DNA of 64,000 bases from Corynebacterium afermentans subsp. lipophilum (GTDB lineage: Bacteria; Actinomycetota; Actinomycetes; Mycobacteriales; Mycobacteriaceae), in the NCBI RefSeq assembly GCF_030408375.1, contig NZ_CP046530.1, forward strand, positions 806,001 to 870,000. Direction: 5' to 3'. The notes under the pieces are model-generated. The model was not told the DNA's origin. It made no database searches and worked only from the letters and a program-made list of their open reading frames with translations. Within the stretch, counting starts at the first letter, position 1, and every line of letters begins with the position of its first letter. This document shows, one piece after another, positions 23,139 to 31,993 of the stretch. The translations under genes and the position numbers were made by a program.

Positions 23139-24161
23139 CTTTACGACGAGCCCGCCCCCGGCCCGCGGCGCCAACTCAACCGAGCCGCCGTGGGCTTTCG
23201 CTATCGCCTTGACCAGGGCCAGACCCAGCCCGTGGCCGGAACCCGAGGTGCGGTGGGCGCGGGCGAACGGCTCGGTCCAAGTGGCGACCTCGGCGGGGTC
23301 GAGCGGGTCGCCGCCGGATTCGACGGTGATCTCGGCGCCGGCCCCGACGCGCCTGAGTGCGATCGAGCCGCCTGTGCCGTGGATGGCGGCGTTGCGCGCG
23401 AGGTTGTCCACGGCCTGGCGGACCAGGGTGGGGGAGGCCTCGACGGTCAGCGGCGCGCCGTCTGCGGTGTCTACGGGCATGCCGTGGGCGGCGCCGACCT
23501 CGCGGCACACGGCGGCCAGGTCCACGGCCGCGCGGTCGCGGACCTGCACGTTGGCCAGCTGCAGCAGCGAGGAGACGGTCGCGGCGTTGCGGGCGTTGAC
23601 CTCGCGGATCCGGCCCAGTGCCGGGCGCAGGTCAGCGTCGTCGCCGGAAAGCGCAACGTCGGCGACGGTCTGAATGGTCGCGATCGGGGTCTTCAGCTCA
23701 TGCGAGGCGTTGGCGGCGAAGCGGCGCTGGCGCTCGACGGCGTCGGCGAGCTCGTCCAACATGGCGTTGAGCGCCTCGGCCAGCTCGCCGACCTCGTCGC
23801 GGGGGCCGTCGTAGTCGATGCGGGCTTTCAGGTCGCCGCGGGTGACGGTGCGGGCGTCGTCGGCGATGGAGCGCAGTGGGGTGATCACCAGCCCCGCCAC
23901 GAACCATCCCACCACGCCCGCAAGCGCGGTGAGCAGCGCGAGCGCCCCCAGGGAGGCGAGGAGGATGCGGCGCAGGATCTCGTCGGTCACCGGCACGGCG
24001 CCGTCGATGACCACGCCGTCGTCAGCGCCCGGAAACGACGCCATCACCGGCACCGGGGTCAGCTTCAAATAGGCGTACACCAGCCCGATCAGCGCCAAGC
24101 CGACGCCGAGGACGGTGGCGATGAACATCACCGTGATCCGTGCCCGCAGGCTCAGCCTCAT
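23121..24161 (-). CDS. Two-component sensor histidine kinase
   Basis: A 346-residue kinase with two membrane segments around a short sensor part (I-T-V-M-F-I-A-T-V-L-G at the start and V-V-G-W-F-V-A-G-L near residue 110). A HAMP linker and the H-box N-A-S-H-E-L-K-T-P-I-A follow, with N (D-N-L-A-R-N-A-A-I-H) and G (G-H-G-L-G-L-A-L-V-K) boxes. The ATG overlaps the regulator stop (ATGA). The signal sensed is unknown; the small outside loop suggests a membrane or small-ligand signal. Confidence 0.93.
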   Translation of the reverse strand: MRLSLRARITVMFIATVLGVGLALIGLVYAYLKLTPVPVMASFPGADDGVVIDGAVPVTDEILRRILLASLGALALLTALAGVVGWFVAGLVITPLRSIADDARTVTRGDLKARIDYDGPRDEVGELAEALNAMLDELADAVERQRRFAANASHELKTPIATIQTVADVALSGDDADLRPALGRIREVNARNAATVSSLLQLANVQVRDRAAVDLAAVCREVGAAHGMPVDTADGAPLTVEASPTLVRQAVDNLARNAAIHGTGGSIALRRVGAGAEITVESGGDPLDPAEVATWTEPFARAHRTSGSGHGLGLALVKAIAKAHGGSVELAPRAGGGLVVKLLLPA

Positions 24162-24832
24162 CGCTCCGCCTCCGCCACGTAGTACCCGGCGCCGGTGACG
24201 GTGTGCACGATGCGCGGCTCGCCGAGCTTCTTGCGCAGGTGCGACACCGTCACGCGCGGGGAGTTGGTGAACGGGTCGGCGTTTTCGTCCCACGCCTCGG
24301 CAAGCAGGTCCTCGGCGGAGATCACCCCGCCGCCGGCCTCCATGAGCACCTTGAGCACCGCGAACTCCTTTGGGCTCAGGCTCACCGGTGCTTCGCCGCG
24401 GGTCACCTCGCGGCGGAAGGTGTCCAGGCGCACATCCCCGCAGCGGTACACCTCGCCGCGCGACGGCGCGTTGCGCTTGGCCAGGGCTTTAACCCGCGCC
24501 ACCAGCTCCGGCAGCTCGAACGGCTTGGCCAAGTAGTCGTCGGCGCCGAGGTCGAAGCCCTCCAGCCGGTCGTCCAGCGCCCCGGACGCGGTCAGCATGA
24601 TCACCCGCGTGGCGGGCTGGGACTCCACGACGTGCCTGCACACCGCGTCGCCGTGCACCCCGGGCAGGTCCCGGTCCAATACGACGACGTCGGGCGGCAG
24701 CTCGTCGATAAGCTTCAGCGCCTCAAACCCGTCGTAGGCGACGCGTGTGTGCATCCCGGCGCGCGAAAGGCCGGTGGCGATGGCGTCGGCGAGGAAGGCC
24801 TCGTCGTCCACGATAAGCACCCGAATTGTCAT
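24158..24832 (-). CDS. OmpR/PhoB-type response regulator
   Basis: A 224-residue regulator: receiver domain (V-D-D-E near residue 8, phosphoacceptor Asp53 in V-V-V-L-D-R-D-L-P-G, Lys103 in L-A-K-P-F) and a winged-helix DNA-binding domain (V-S-H-L-R-K-K-L-G and T-V-T-G-A-G-Y). It is transcribed ahead of its kinase. Targets are unknown; the gene opposite (acyltransferase-like) shares the promoter gap. Confidence 0.94.
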   Translation of the reverse strand: MTIRVLIVDDEAFLADAIATGLSRAGMHTRVAYDGFEALKLIDELPPDVVVLDRDLPGVHGDAVCRHVVESQPATRVIMLTASGALDDRLEGFDLGADDYLAKPFELPELVARVKALAKRNAPSRGEVYRCGDVRLDTFRREVTRGEAPVSLSPKEFAVLKVLMEAGGGVISAEDLLAEAWDENADPFTNSPRVTVSHLRKKLGEPRIVHTVTGAGYYVAEAER

Positions 24833-24921
24833 GGTTGCGATCGTATGCGCCGCGGTGTTGCGGAGACATAAACATCCGGGTTAACGCGGGCGCAACACGC
24901 GGGTTCGTAGCTTCAAGCGGC

Positions 24922-25761
24922 ATGCAGACCAGAATCGTTGGAATCGACGCGGCCCGGGCGGTGGCGCTCATCGCGATGATCGTCGCGCACCTCACCGCGC
25001 CGGGCGGCATCGCAGCGCAGCTGCTGTTCGGCTTCCCCGCGGGGCTCTTCGCGTTCCTCGCCGGGGTGTCCATGGGGCTGATGCGCGCCCGGCCGGCGCA
25101 GTTCGTGGTGCGCGGGGCGTGCCTGATTGCGCTGCACTTCGCGCTGGTGCCGTTCTCCGGAACCATCGAGGTGGTCCTGGGCACGATCGGGGTCTGCATG
25201 ATCGTCCTCGCGTGGGCGCCGAAGCTGGATTCGGCGTGGCTTGCCTGGCTCGCCTTCGCCGGCACGTTGGGCTCCGCGGCACTCGCGCCGTCGAGCTCGC
25301 CGTACCCGCCGCTGATGTGGGCAGTGCTCATGGTCGCCGGGATCCTGTTTGCGCGCCACATGCCGCTGCGCGCCGGGGCGGTCGTCGGGTGCGTGCTGTT
25401 CGCGGCCGATGTTGCGCTGCGGTGGTGGGTGCCGTTGCCCCCGCTTCTCGACGCCACCGGCCACGCCGGCGGGCTCGTCGATGTGGTGGGGACCGCCGGG
25501 ACGTCGATAGGCATCTGCTCCCTGTGCTGCCTGGCGCAGCGATGGCTGTGGTGGCTCGCCCCGCTGGGACGGATGACGCTGACCCTGTACTGCCTGCATG
25601 TGCTCAGCGCGCAGTGGGTCGGGGTGTGGGCGAGCTTGATCGGCGCGGCCGTGATCGCGTACGGCTGGCTCGCTGTGTTTAAGCGCGGGCCGATGGAAAG
25701 TATTGTTCGCCGCCTTACGGCGGTGGTTGGAAAGGAAAATAATGAAAAAGTTGGCGCTTAA
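24922..25761 (+). CDS. Multi-pass acyltransferase-like membrane protein
   Basis: A 279-residue protein with about nine hydrophobic segments. The N-terminal R-I-V-G-I-D-A-A-R-A-V-A-L-I-A-M-I-V-A-H pattern fits the acyltransferase-3/DUF1624-like group, which includes enzymes acylating sugars at the cell surface. The ATG at 24922 gives a normal start. The 3' end overlaps the start of the protease gene by 20 bases. Substrate unknown. Confidence 0.7.
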   Translation: MQTRIVGIDAARAVALIAMIVAHLTAPGGIAAQLLFGFPAGLFAFLAGVSMGLMRARPAQFVVRGACLIALHFALVPFSGTIEVVLGTIGVCMIVLAWAPKLDSAWLAWLAFAGTLGSAALAPSSSPYPPLMWAVLMVAGILFARHMPLRAGAVVGCVLFAADVALRWWVPLPPLLDATGHAGGLVDVVGTAGTSIGICSLCCLAQRWLWWLAPLGRMTLTLYCLHVLSAQWVGVWASLIGAAVIAYGWLAVFKRGPMESIVRRLTAVVGKENNEKVGA

Positions 25762-26590
25762 TGTTGCGGTTGGTGTTGCGGTTGGTGTCGCTGTGGCGGC
25801 GCAACCGGCGTGGGCGATGGAATCCGAGCAATTCGCCGGTGATGCGGCGGAAGCCGAACCGGTGGTCTCGGTGCGTGTGGACGACTCCGACCCCGACGAC
25901 GGCGTGTGCACCGGCACCGCCATCGACCCGCACTGGGTGATCACCGCCCGCCACTGCGTCGAGGCGGCCGCCAAGCCGGGCGGCTCGGTGCGCACCGGCC
26001 AGGGCGAAAACCAGAAGGTGTTCCAGGTGGACCGCCACGAGGTCGCGCCCCGCGGCGACATCGCGTTGCTGCACACCACCGAAGACATGGGGCTTTCCTC
26101 CTACGCTTCGGTTGCGGACACGGTGCCGTCCGGGGAAGTGAACATCTACGGCTGGTCCTCCGACGGCTCCGGCGGCTCGACCAAGCTGCCCGCCGCGGAG
26201 GCGACGGTGCGCGGGGAATCGCCGCTCGCGCTTTTCGACGCTCCGTCCGCCCTCGACGTCGCTCTAAAGCACGGGGCGCGGATCCAGCCTGGCGACTCCG
26301 GCGGCGCCATCTTCTCCGGCCGCAAGGTCGCCGGCGTGATGTCGGCGGGCCTGTTCGAGGACCCGGAAAACCCCACCGAGGAGGAGATGAACTCCAACGG
26401 CGCGGTGGCGGTGGCGCCGGTGGCGGAGCAAGCCGAATGGATCCGCGGCGTGGTTGCGGGTTCGGCGGATGCTTCAGGGGGCGAGTCCTCGGAACCCGCC
26501 GTGTCCCTGCGCTACGTGGTGCTCGGCCTCGGCGCGCTCGCGCTGGTGGCGGCCGGGTTCGTCATGGCGACGCGCCGCAAGGCTCGTTAG
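25742..26590 (+). CDS. Secreted trypsin-like serine protease with C-terminal membrane anchor
   Basis: A 282-residue S1-family protease. It has a signal peptide (residues 1 to about 25, ending A-W-A), then the catalytic triad His71 (T-A-R-H-C), Asp106 (G-D-I-A-L-L) and Ser186 (G-D-S-G-G-A). A C-terminal hydrophobic segment with basic tail (A-T-R-R-K-A-R) follows, so it probably stays attached to the membrane. The N-terminal cysteine pair Cys56/Cys72 should form a disulfide. The gene start lies within the preceding gene. The stop overlaps the next gene's stop by 4 bases. Confidence 0.9.
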   Translation: MKKLALNVAVGVAVGVAVAAQPAWAMESEQFAGDAAEAEPVVSVRVDDSDPDDGVCTGTAIDPHWVITARHCVEAAAKPGGSVRTGQGENQKVFQVDRHEVAPRGDIALLHTTEDMGLSSYASVADTVPSGEVNIYGWSSDGSGGSTKLPAAEATVRGESPLALFDAPSALDVALKHGARIQPGDSGGAIFSGRKVAGVMSAGLFEDPENPTEEEMNSNGAVAVAPVAEQAEWIRGVVAGSADASGGESSEPAVSLRYVVLGLGALALVAAGFVMATRRKAR

Positions 26591-27690
26591 AGAATCTCCG
26601 CGCTCTTGTATTGGCTCACGCGCAGCGCACCTGTCGGCATGGAGGTGTCGGTGGGGAAGTGCACGTGCTCCGGGGCGACGGTGAGCCGGACGCGCTCGCC
26701 TTGGAGTCGTTCCCACTCCAAGCCGTCGAGGCGCTCGTTACCGCGCGCGCTGATCTCGCGCCGGCCCAAGGAGACGTACTCGGCATCGCGCGAGTACACC
26801 GAGCCGGCGTGGTGGTGGTCGGTGAACTCGCGGGGCGCATCCAGCTGGAGCAGGAGGTACTCGCTGGCGGGGTCTTCACCGTTCGGCATGCTGTCGATGA
26901 GCTCGGCGCCCGTCTTCGCCACCACGGTGCCTTCGACGACAACATCAGGCTCATCGACGGGCGCCGGACCGCGCACCTCCGGCATGGAAACCGTCAGCTC
27001 GCCGGCATCGAGGGCGGCGCGGTCCTGTGTCGGCTGCCAATTCACAGTCAAATGGCCGGGGCGAGGGTACTGCACGTTCATTTCTTCGGGCTCGGTCGGG
27101 GCGGAAATGGTGGCGCCGTCCACGTCGTGCCATACCGTTGAGCCGTCGCCGGTGCCGCTGACCCAGTGCGCCTGAAACAGGCCGCGGCCCAGCTGGGACG
27201 CCTCCACGCCGGCGCGGCTGCCGCCCGCGCCGGCGGCGCCGTAGATCAGGGACTCGCCGGAGGTTTGCAGGGAGCCGCCGTCGGTGGAAAACACGAGCAC
27301 GCGGGCGAAATGGTTCGAGTGCTCGTCGGAGCTCATGGAGCTCAGCAGCAGCTCGGGCGCGCCGCCGCCGTTGGCCTCTACGAGCGCATAGAAGTACTCG
27401 CCGTCGGGCACGTGGTCGACCTCGTCGCGGCCCGGGCTGGGCACGTTGAAGTTGTAGGCCTCTGGGTCGTCGAGGACCTTGGCGTACTCCGCGGGCCATT
27501 CGGTGGCGCCGCTGTTTTCTTCGGTGGCATCCTCTGGGGCCGAAGGTGCCCCGATTTCGGTGGTCACCACCTCTCCCGAGTCGGGATCAACCCACTCGGT
27601 AGCGGTGACGACGACCGTCTCGCCGGCTGTGGAACAGGAAGCCAGGAAGAGGGCGCAAGCGAGCGGGGCCAGGGCGCGGGAAACCTTCAT
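26587..27690 (-). CDS. Predicted lipoprotein (paralogue of 31994-33127)
   Basis: A 367-residue lipoprotein with lipobox L-A-S-C near residue 19. Mature protein begins S-T-A-G-E-T-V-V-V-T-A-T-E-W-V-D-P-D-S-G-E-V-V, a stretch nearly repeated in the second lipoprotein. The later blocks E-Y-F-Y-A-L-V-E-A-N-G-G-G-A-P-E-L-L-L and R-V-R-L-T-V also recur there. No enzyme motif is visible; the repeated A-L-V-E-A-x-G-G-G resembles FG-GAP-like reporters of surface proteins. Function unknown. Confidence 0.75.
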   Translation of the reverse strand: MKVSRALAPLACALFLASCSTAGETVVVTATEWVDPDSGEVVTTEIGAPSAPEDATEENSGATEWPAEYAKVLDDPEAYNFNVPSPGRDEVDHVPDGEYFYALVEANGGGAPELLLSSMSSDEHSNHFARVLVFSTDGGSLQTSGESLIYGAAGAGGSRAGVEASQLGRGLFQAHWVSGTGDGSTVWHDVDGATISAPTEPEEMNVQYPRPGHLTVNWQPTQDRAALDAGELTVSMPEVRGPAPVDEPDVVVEGTVVAKTGAELIDSMPNGEDPASEYLLLQLDAPREFTDHHHAGSVYSRDAEYVSLGRREISARGNERLDGLEWERLQGERVRLTVAPEHVHFPTDTSMPTGALRVSQYKSAEIL

Positions 27691-27737
27691 GCAGCTAACG
27701 ATAAGCCAGTCGCCGCGCACCCGCGCCGGCAGGCCCG

Positions 27738-29714
27738 CTAGCGCTTAGCGATCGGCCCCAGCACCCCGTCTACCGCAAACGGGAACAGCAGGGCCACCAG
27801 GTTGGCGAGCCCGAAGGCGCCCGCGAGCGCCACCGGGATGATCCAGCCGAGGTTGCCGGAGCTCGAGCCGTTGTCGGCAGCGGGCTCTGGCGTGCTCGGG
27901 GCGGGCTTGCTCGGCTCGGCCTGCCCCGCGGCGGGCGCGACCTCGACGGGGACGGTCACCTCGGTGCCGGCGTCAGTGGTGATGCGCAGCTCCTGGGCGC
28001 CAGACATCCCCGCCGGGACGGTCAGCTTCACGGTGGCGGTGCCGTACTCGTTGGCGGTCATGTCGCCGTTGTTGGGGGAGATGGTGGCGGAACCGGAGGC
28101 GTCGCCAAGCGATGCGGTGGCGGTGGTGGCGGCCTCGCCCTTGTCGAAGAGGAGGGAGCTGAGCTCGATGGTTGCTTCCTTGCCCGCGGTGAGCGGGGCG
28201 GGGAGGTGGACGCCCACGTTTGACTGGCCGGTGCGCTGCTTCTGGCCGGAGCTGAGCGCCTCCACCAGCGCGTTGAGGTCCACGTAGCCCAAGTTCGCGG
28301 GCTCGGAACCCTTGGTGAAGGCCTTGAAGTTGTCGCCGCCGGCGAGCAGGAAGGTCGAGCCGGCCACCACGTAGGTCTTCTCCGGGTCGATCGGGGCGCC
28401 GTCGACGGTGACGGAGGTGATCTTGGAACCGACCGGCGCGGCCGGGTCGTAGGTGTAGGAGACGTTGTCGGAAATGCCCAGCGGGAACATGGGGCGGTCC
28501 GGGTCGTCGCGCCACTGCTCCTCCAGCGCCTGTACCACGTCGGAGCCCTTCAGCTCGACGTAGGTGTTCTCGCCGCCGAACGGCTGGACGGAAAACGCCT
28601 GCTCGTAGGTGACGTCGCCGGCCTCGAGCTCGGCGCGGACGCCGCCCGCGTTCATCACGCCGATGTCGGCGGTGACCGACGAGTTCTGGGTCACGCCCTG
28701 GCGGGTCGCTTCCGCGATGTAGTTGTTGAGCTGGGACTCCTTGTCGCCCGCCTTGTACAGGTCCTCGTCCGTGTGCCCGATGACCTTCTTGCCCTCGGTG
28801 CCGGCCTTCGCCAGCGCGTCCTTGACCACGGCGTCGATTTCGGGCTGCGGGGTGTCGCAGGCGCGGATCGTGTCGGCGTCGAGAAGCTCGGCGTTTCTCA
28901 CGGTCAGCTTCTTGGTGGCGCGGTCGAAGCTCAGGTCCACGTTGGCAAGGTTGGCGCCGTAGGAGCCGGCCTGGATCAAAAGCGGCTTCTCGCCGGTGGG
29001 CTCGATCGACTGGTGCGAGTGGCCGAGGAACGCCACGTCGACGGCGTCCGAGAACTCGTCGGCCTTGATGCCGCCCTCGTGCACGAGTGCGATGACCACG
29101 TCGGCCTCGCCGCTATCTTTTAGCTGCTCGGCGAGCTTGTTCGTGGTCGCGACCGGGTCGTTCCAGGCGATGCCCTCGATGGACTTCGGGTTGACCAGGT
29201 TCGGCATGTCGTCGGTGATGGTGCCCACGAAGGCGACCTTCGCGCCGTCGAGGTCCTTGACCACGTAGTCCTTCGTGTTCTTCACGGTCTTGGCGTTGGC
29301 GGCGAGGTAGTCGAACTTCGCGGCCGCGGTGACGCGGTCGGAGAACTCAGCGGCGCCCTCGTCGAGCTCGTGGTTGCCCAGCGCGGAGACCTGCAGGTTC
29401 ATCAGGTTGAGGATCTCCAGGGTGGGGGCGTCGTTCAGCAGCTTGGACGCGAAGGGGGAGGCGCCGATGTTGTCGCCGGCCGAAGTGAAGACGTGGGTCT
29501 TGCCCGCGGCGGCCTCGTCCACGGCGCACTTGAGGTGGGCGGCGCCCGGGACGTTCTTCGTCTCTTCCCAGTAACCGTGGAAATCGGTGACGTTGGAGAT
29601 GGTGAATTCGGAGGTCTCGGCCGCCATCGCCGCCGGGGCGAGGGGCGTGAAGGCGGTGGCGAGGGCGGCGGCGGTGGTCGCGGAGATCAGCTGGATGCGG
29701 AAGCGGGCGGACAC
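27738..29714 (-). CDS. Secreted 5'-nucleotidase / metallophosphatase family protein
   Basis: A 658-residue enzyme that would dephosphorylate nucleotides outside the cell. It has a signal peptide (to about residue 32), a metallophosphatase domain (T-D-F-H-G-Y, G-N-H-E-L-D and G-H-S-H-Q motifs) and a 5'-nucleotidase C-terminal domain (N-A-G-G-V-R and G-G-D-N-F). A Pro/Ser-rich stalk then leads to a C-terminal membrane segment (G-W-I-I-P-V-A-L-A-G-A-F). No LPxTG motif is seen, so it is probably membrane anchored. The GTG at 29714 follows an AAAGG-rich site. Confidence 0.92.
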   Translation of the reverse strand: MSARFRIQLISATTAAALATAFTPLAPAAMAAETSEFTISNVTDFHGYWEETKNVPGAAHLKCAVDEAAAGKTHVFTSAGDNIGASPFASKLLNDAPTLEILNLMNLQVSALGNHELDEGAAEFSDRVTAAAKFDYLAANAKTVKNTKDYVVKDLDGAKVAFVGTITDDMPNLVNPKSIEGIAWNDPVATTNKLAEQLKDSGEADVVIALVHEGGIKADEFSDAVDVAFLGHSHQSIEPTGEKPLLIQAGSYGANLANVDLSFDRATKKLTVRNAELLDADTIRACDTPQPEIDAVVKDALAKAGTEGKKVIGHTDEDLYKAGDKESQLNNYIAEATRQGVTQNSSVTADIGVMNAGGVRAELEAGDVTYEQAFSVQPFGGENTYVELKGSDVVQALEEQWRDDPDRPMFPLGISDNVSYTYDPAAPVGSKITSVTVDGAPIDPEKTYVVAGSTFLLAGGDNFKAFTKGSEPANLGYVDLNALVEALSSGQKQRTGQSNVGVHLPAPLTAGKEATIELSSLLFDKGEAATTATASLGDASGSATISPNNGDMTANEYGTATVKLTVPAGMSGAQELRITTDAGTEVTVPVEVAPAAGQAEPSKPAPSTPEPAADNGSSSGNLGWIIPVALAGAFGLANLVALLFPFAVDGVLGPIAKR

Positions 29715-29784
29715 GAGGGGCCTTTCTTTCGGTCGGGTTGTGTGAGAGCAACCTTAGAAAGGCCGTTTTGCGGTGAGGTTTCTA

Positions 29785-30327
29785 TCAGGTGAACTCTGGG
29801 TAGCGGACAAGGAGGTCGTCGCCGATGACGGCACCTTCGTTCAAGGTTGCCTCACTTATCGACGCCCCCTCCGCCGTCGCCCCCATAATGTGGCCCACAT
29901 CGTCCCCGTGGGCGATGAGGTGGTCGGCGATGATGCGGCGGTGGCAGCGCCACCACACTGCCTCGGAGCACATCACCGCGGTGGGGGTTTCGGCGGCCTG
30001 GTCGCGGAGTTCGGCGAGGGCGCGCGCGAACTCGTCGCCGAGGGCGTGGTCGGCGTAGTTGTGGAAGCTGCGGTTGCGCCAGTTGCCGTTGACCTCGAAG
30101 GGCACGGTGCGCGAGACGTTGCGGCGGCCGGTGAGGCCCTCGCTGCGGCTGTAGGCGATGCCGTGCTCGGGCAGGTGCGCGGCGAGGTGGTCGTCGTTGA
30201 ACCACGGGTACTTGCGGGACCCGGGGAGTTTGCGCACGTCAACGATGGACTCCACCCCGGCGGCAGAAAGCATCGCGGTGAAGTCGTCGAAGTCGAGGTT
30301 GGAGTGGCCCACGGTGTAAATGCGCAT
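29785..30327 (-). CDS. DUF488 family protein
   Basis: A 180-residue protein of the DUF488 family. Marks are the start M-R-I-Y-T-V-G-H-S-N, then V-D-V-R-K-L-P-G-S and C-S-E-A-V-W-W-R-C-H-R-R near the end. The conserved cysteines suggest a redox or metal role, but no function is proven. It lies 70 bases downstream of the nucleotidase start, on the same strand. Confidence 0.88.
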   Translation of the reverse strand: MRIYTVGHSNLDFDDFTAMLSAAGVESIVDVRKLPGSRKYPWFNDDHLAAHLPEHGIAYSRSEGLTGRRNVSRTVPFEVNGNWRNRSFHNYADHALGDEFARALAELRDQAAETPTAVMCSEAVWWRCHRRIIADHLIAHGDDVGHIMGATAEGASISEATLNEGAVIGDDLLVRYPEFT

Positions 30328-30352
30328 ACGGATAACGCTACGCGCGGGGGAG

Positions 30353-31885
30353 TCACACCCGTATCGGGGTCCAGGTGTCTTTCATCGGCGGGTGGCCGGG
30401 CGGGTAAAACGCCGGGTCGCGACCAGCATGTTTGGCGCATTCGCACCGGCCCTTCGCCGCATAGATCCTGCTCACCGCCGAATGTTTCGCTGGGACCGAT
30501 TGGTTGAATTTCAACGGGTCACCGGGTCGCCGTCGGAACCCTGACCTGCCCGTATTCGGGTCGAAATCCATGTACCCCTTGTTAAAGGAGCCGTCTCTGT
30601 GGTCGTTGTTGCATCTGTGGTGCTCGCGGCATAGCCCGGTGAGGTTTTCAATGTCGGTGTTTCCACCTTTGATCCACGCGAGGATGTGGTGGGCCTCGCA
30701 TTCCGACATAGCCGCGGTGCAGCCGAGCCAGGAGCAGACCCCTTGCACCGCGAACATGGCGATGCGCTGGGCCACCGACGCCAGTCGGCTGGTGCGCCCC
30801 ATCCACAGCGGCACGGAGCTAACCCCGTCGACCTGCAGCAGGAAGTCGGTTGTGCCGTCCATGCCTAGGCGCACAAGGTCGAAGCAGTCCACCTCGATGC
30901 CGGTGTTGGTGTCGAAGAGCATCGCGGCGTCGCCGTCCGCGAGGTCGTCCAACGTCAGCGCAAGCACCACGGACGCGGCGCCGTCGTTCGACTTCTGGCA
31001 CTGCTCCTCGTACTGCTCGAAGATGGCGAAGAACTGATCGAATCGGCGTTGCTCCGGTGTGCGCGAATCCGCCTCGCCCTGCAGTTCCTCCGGCAGGTTC
31101 GAGTTCGGTGCCAGGCCCTTGTCCATGTGCGCCTTCATTAAGGCCGCGTGGCCGGCGGTGGCGTTGATGTGGATGTCCACCATGCCGTCTGCCTTGCGAC
31201 GGCCAAAGGTGGCACTCCTCTTTTCAAACCCGGCGTTCGGGTTGGAGTGGGGCGCGTGCTTCCGGTTCGCCGCGTTCACCGCCTTGCGCACGAACAGGCG
31301 CAGGTCCTCGGGGCTGCGGTGCAGTGCCTCCTCCATGGCCTCAGAATGAATGCGGGTTCGCTCGCAGGCCGCGGCCTTGAGCAGCTTGTCCAGCTCGCGG
31401 CGGATAATGTCCTGCTTTTCCGCGCTGACCTTCGACGAGTTCTCGCGCGCTTTCTTCTGGCGGGCGCGTTCTTCCTCGGCGGCAGCCTCCGCGGCGGCCT
31501 GGGCCTCGGCCTCGGCATCCTCCCCGGTCATGTCGAACAGGTCCTCCACGTCCTCGGGCGGGGGAGGGGTGGGCTCCGGCGGCGCGCCGTACAGTAGCCG
31601 GCCGCGCTCGAGGCGGTTGTAGGCCTCGCCCTTGGACAGGTCCAGGCACTGCTGCAGGTAGGCGTTCGGGTAGTTGGCGCCGACGATGCGTCCGGCATCG
31701 TCCCGGTCGGCGATGAAGGCAAATGCTGCGTCGATAGTTGCCTTCTTTTTAAACTGCTCCTCCAAGCGCTCCATGTCGTGCCGGACGTCCTCAAATGCGA
31801 GGGTGGAGGGGTCCTCGAACAGCGTGCTAAGCGTGCGCAGTGCTGAAGCAATCTCGTCGACGCACCGGGTGATCTCGCTGGTCAT
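30353..31885 (-). CDS. DUF222/HNH endonuclease domain protein (13E12-like)
   Basis: A 510-residue protein common in several copies in actinobacteria. An N-terminal DUF222 region spans about 1-330 and includes a low-complexity Ala/Glu stretch at 125-145. The C-terminal HNH motif reads S-E-C-E-A-H-H-I-L-A-W-I-K-G-G-N-T-D-I-E-N-L-T-G-L-C-R-E-H-H. The active-site histidines are present. Similar genes have been linked to mobile elements in mycobacteria (13E12 repeat family), but no repeats flank this one. Confidence 0.88.
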   Translation of the reverse strand: MTSEITRCVDEIASALRTLSTLFEDPSTLAFEDVRHDMERLEEQFKKKATIDAAFAFIADRDDAGRIVGANYPNAYLQQCLDLSKGEAYNRLERGRLLYGAPPEPTPPPPEDVEDLFDMTGEDAEAEAQAAAEAAAEEERARQKKARENSSKVSAEKQDIIRRELDKLLKAAACERTRIHSEAMEEALHRSPEDLRLFVRKAVNAANRKHAPHSNPNAGFEKRSATFGRRKADGMVDIHINATAGHAALMKAHMDKGLAPNSNLPEELQGEADSRTPEQRRFDQFFAIFEQYEEQCQKSNDGAASVVLALTLDDLADGDAAMLFDTNTGIEVDCFDLVRLGMDGTTDFLLQVDGVSSVPLWMGRTSRLASVAQRIAMFAVQGVCSWLGCTAAMSECEAHHILAWIKGGNTDIENLTGLCREHHRCNNDHRDGSFNKGYMDFDPNTGRSGFRRRPGDPLKFNQSVPAKHSAVSRIYAAKGRCECAKHAGRDPAFYPPGHPPMKDTWTPIRV

Positions 31886-31993
31886 GGCTCCTCCTTCCTG
31901 CCGGGAGTGCGGTTGTTTGAAAGTGATGAACTCAATCTAACAACGCGCCCGACACCGCCATCGCGAAATTCGAACACCCATTCGATCTAGGGG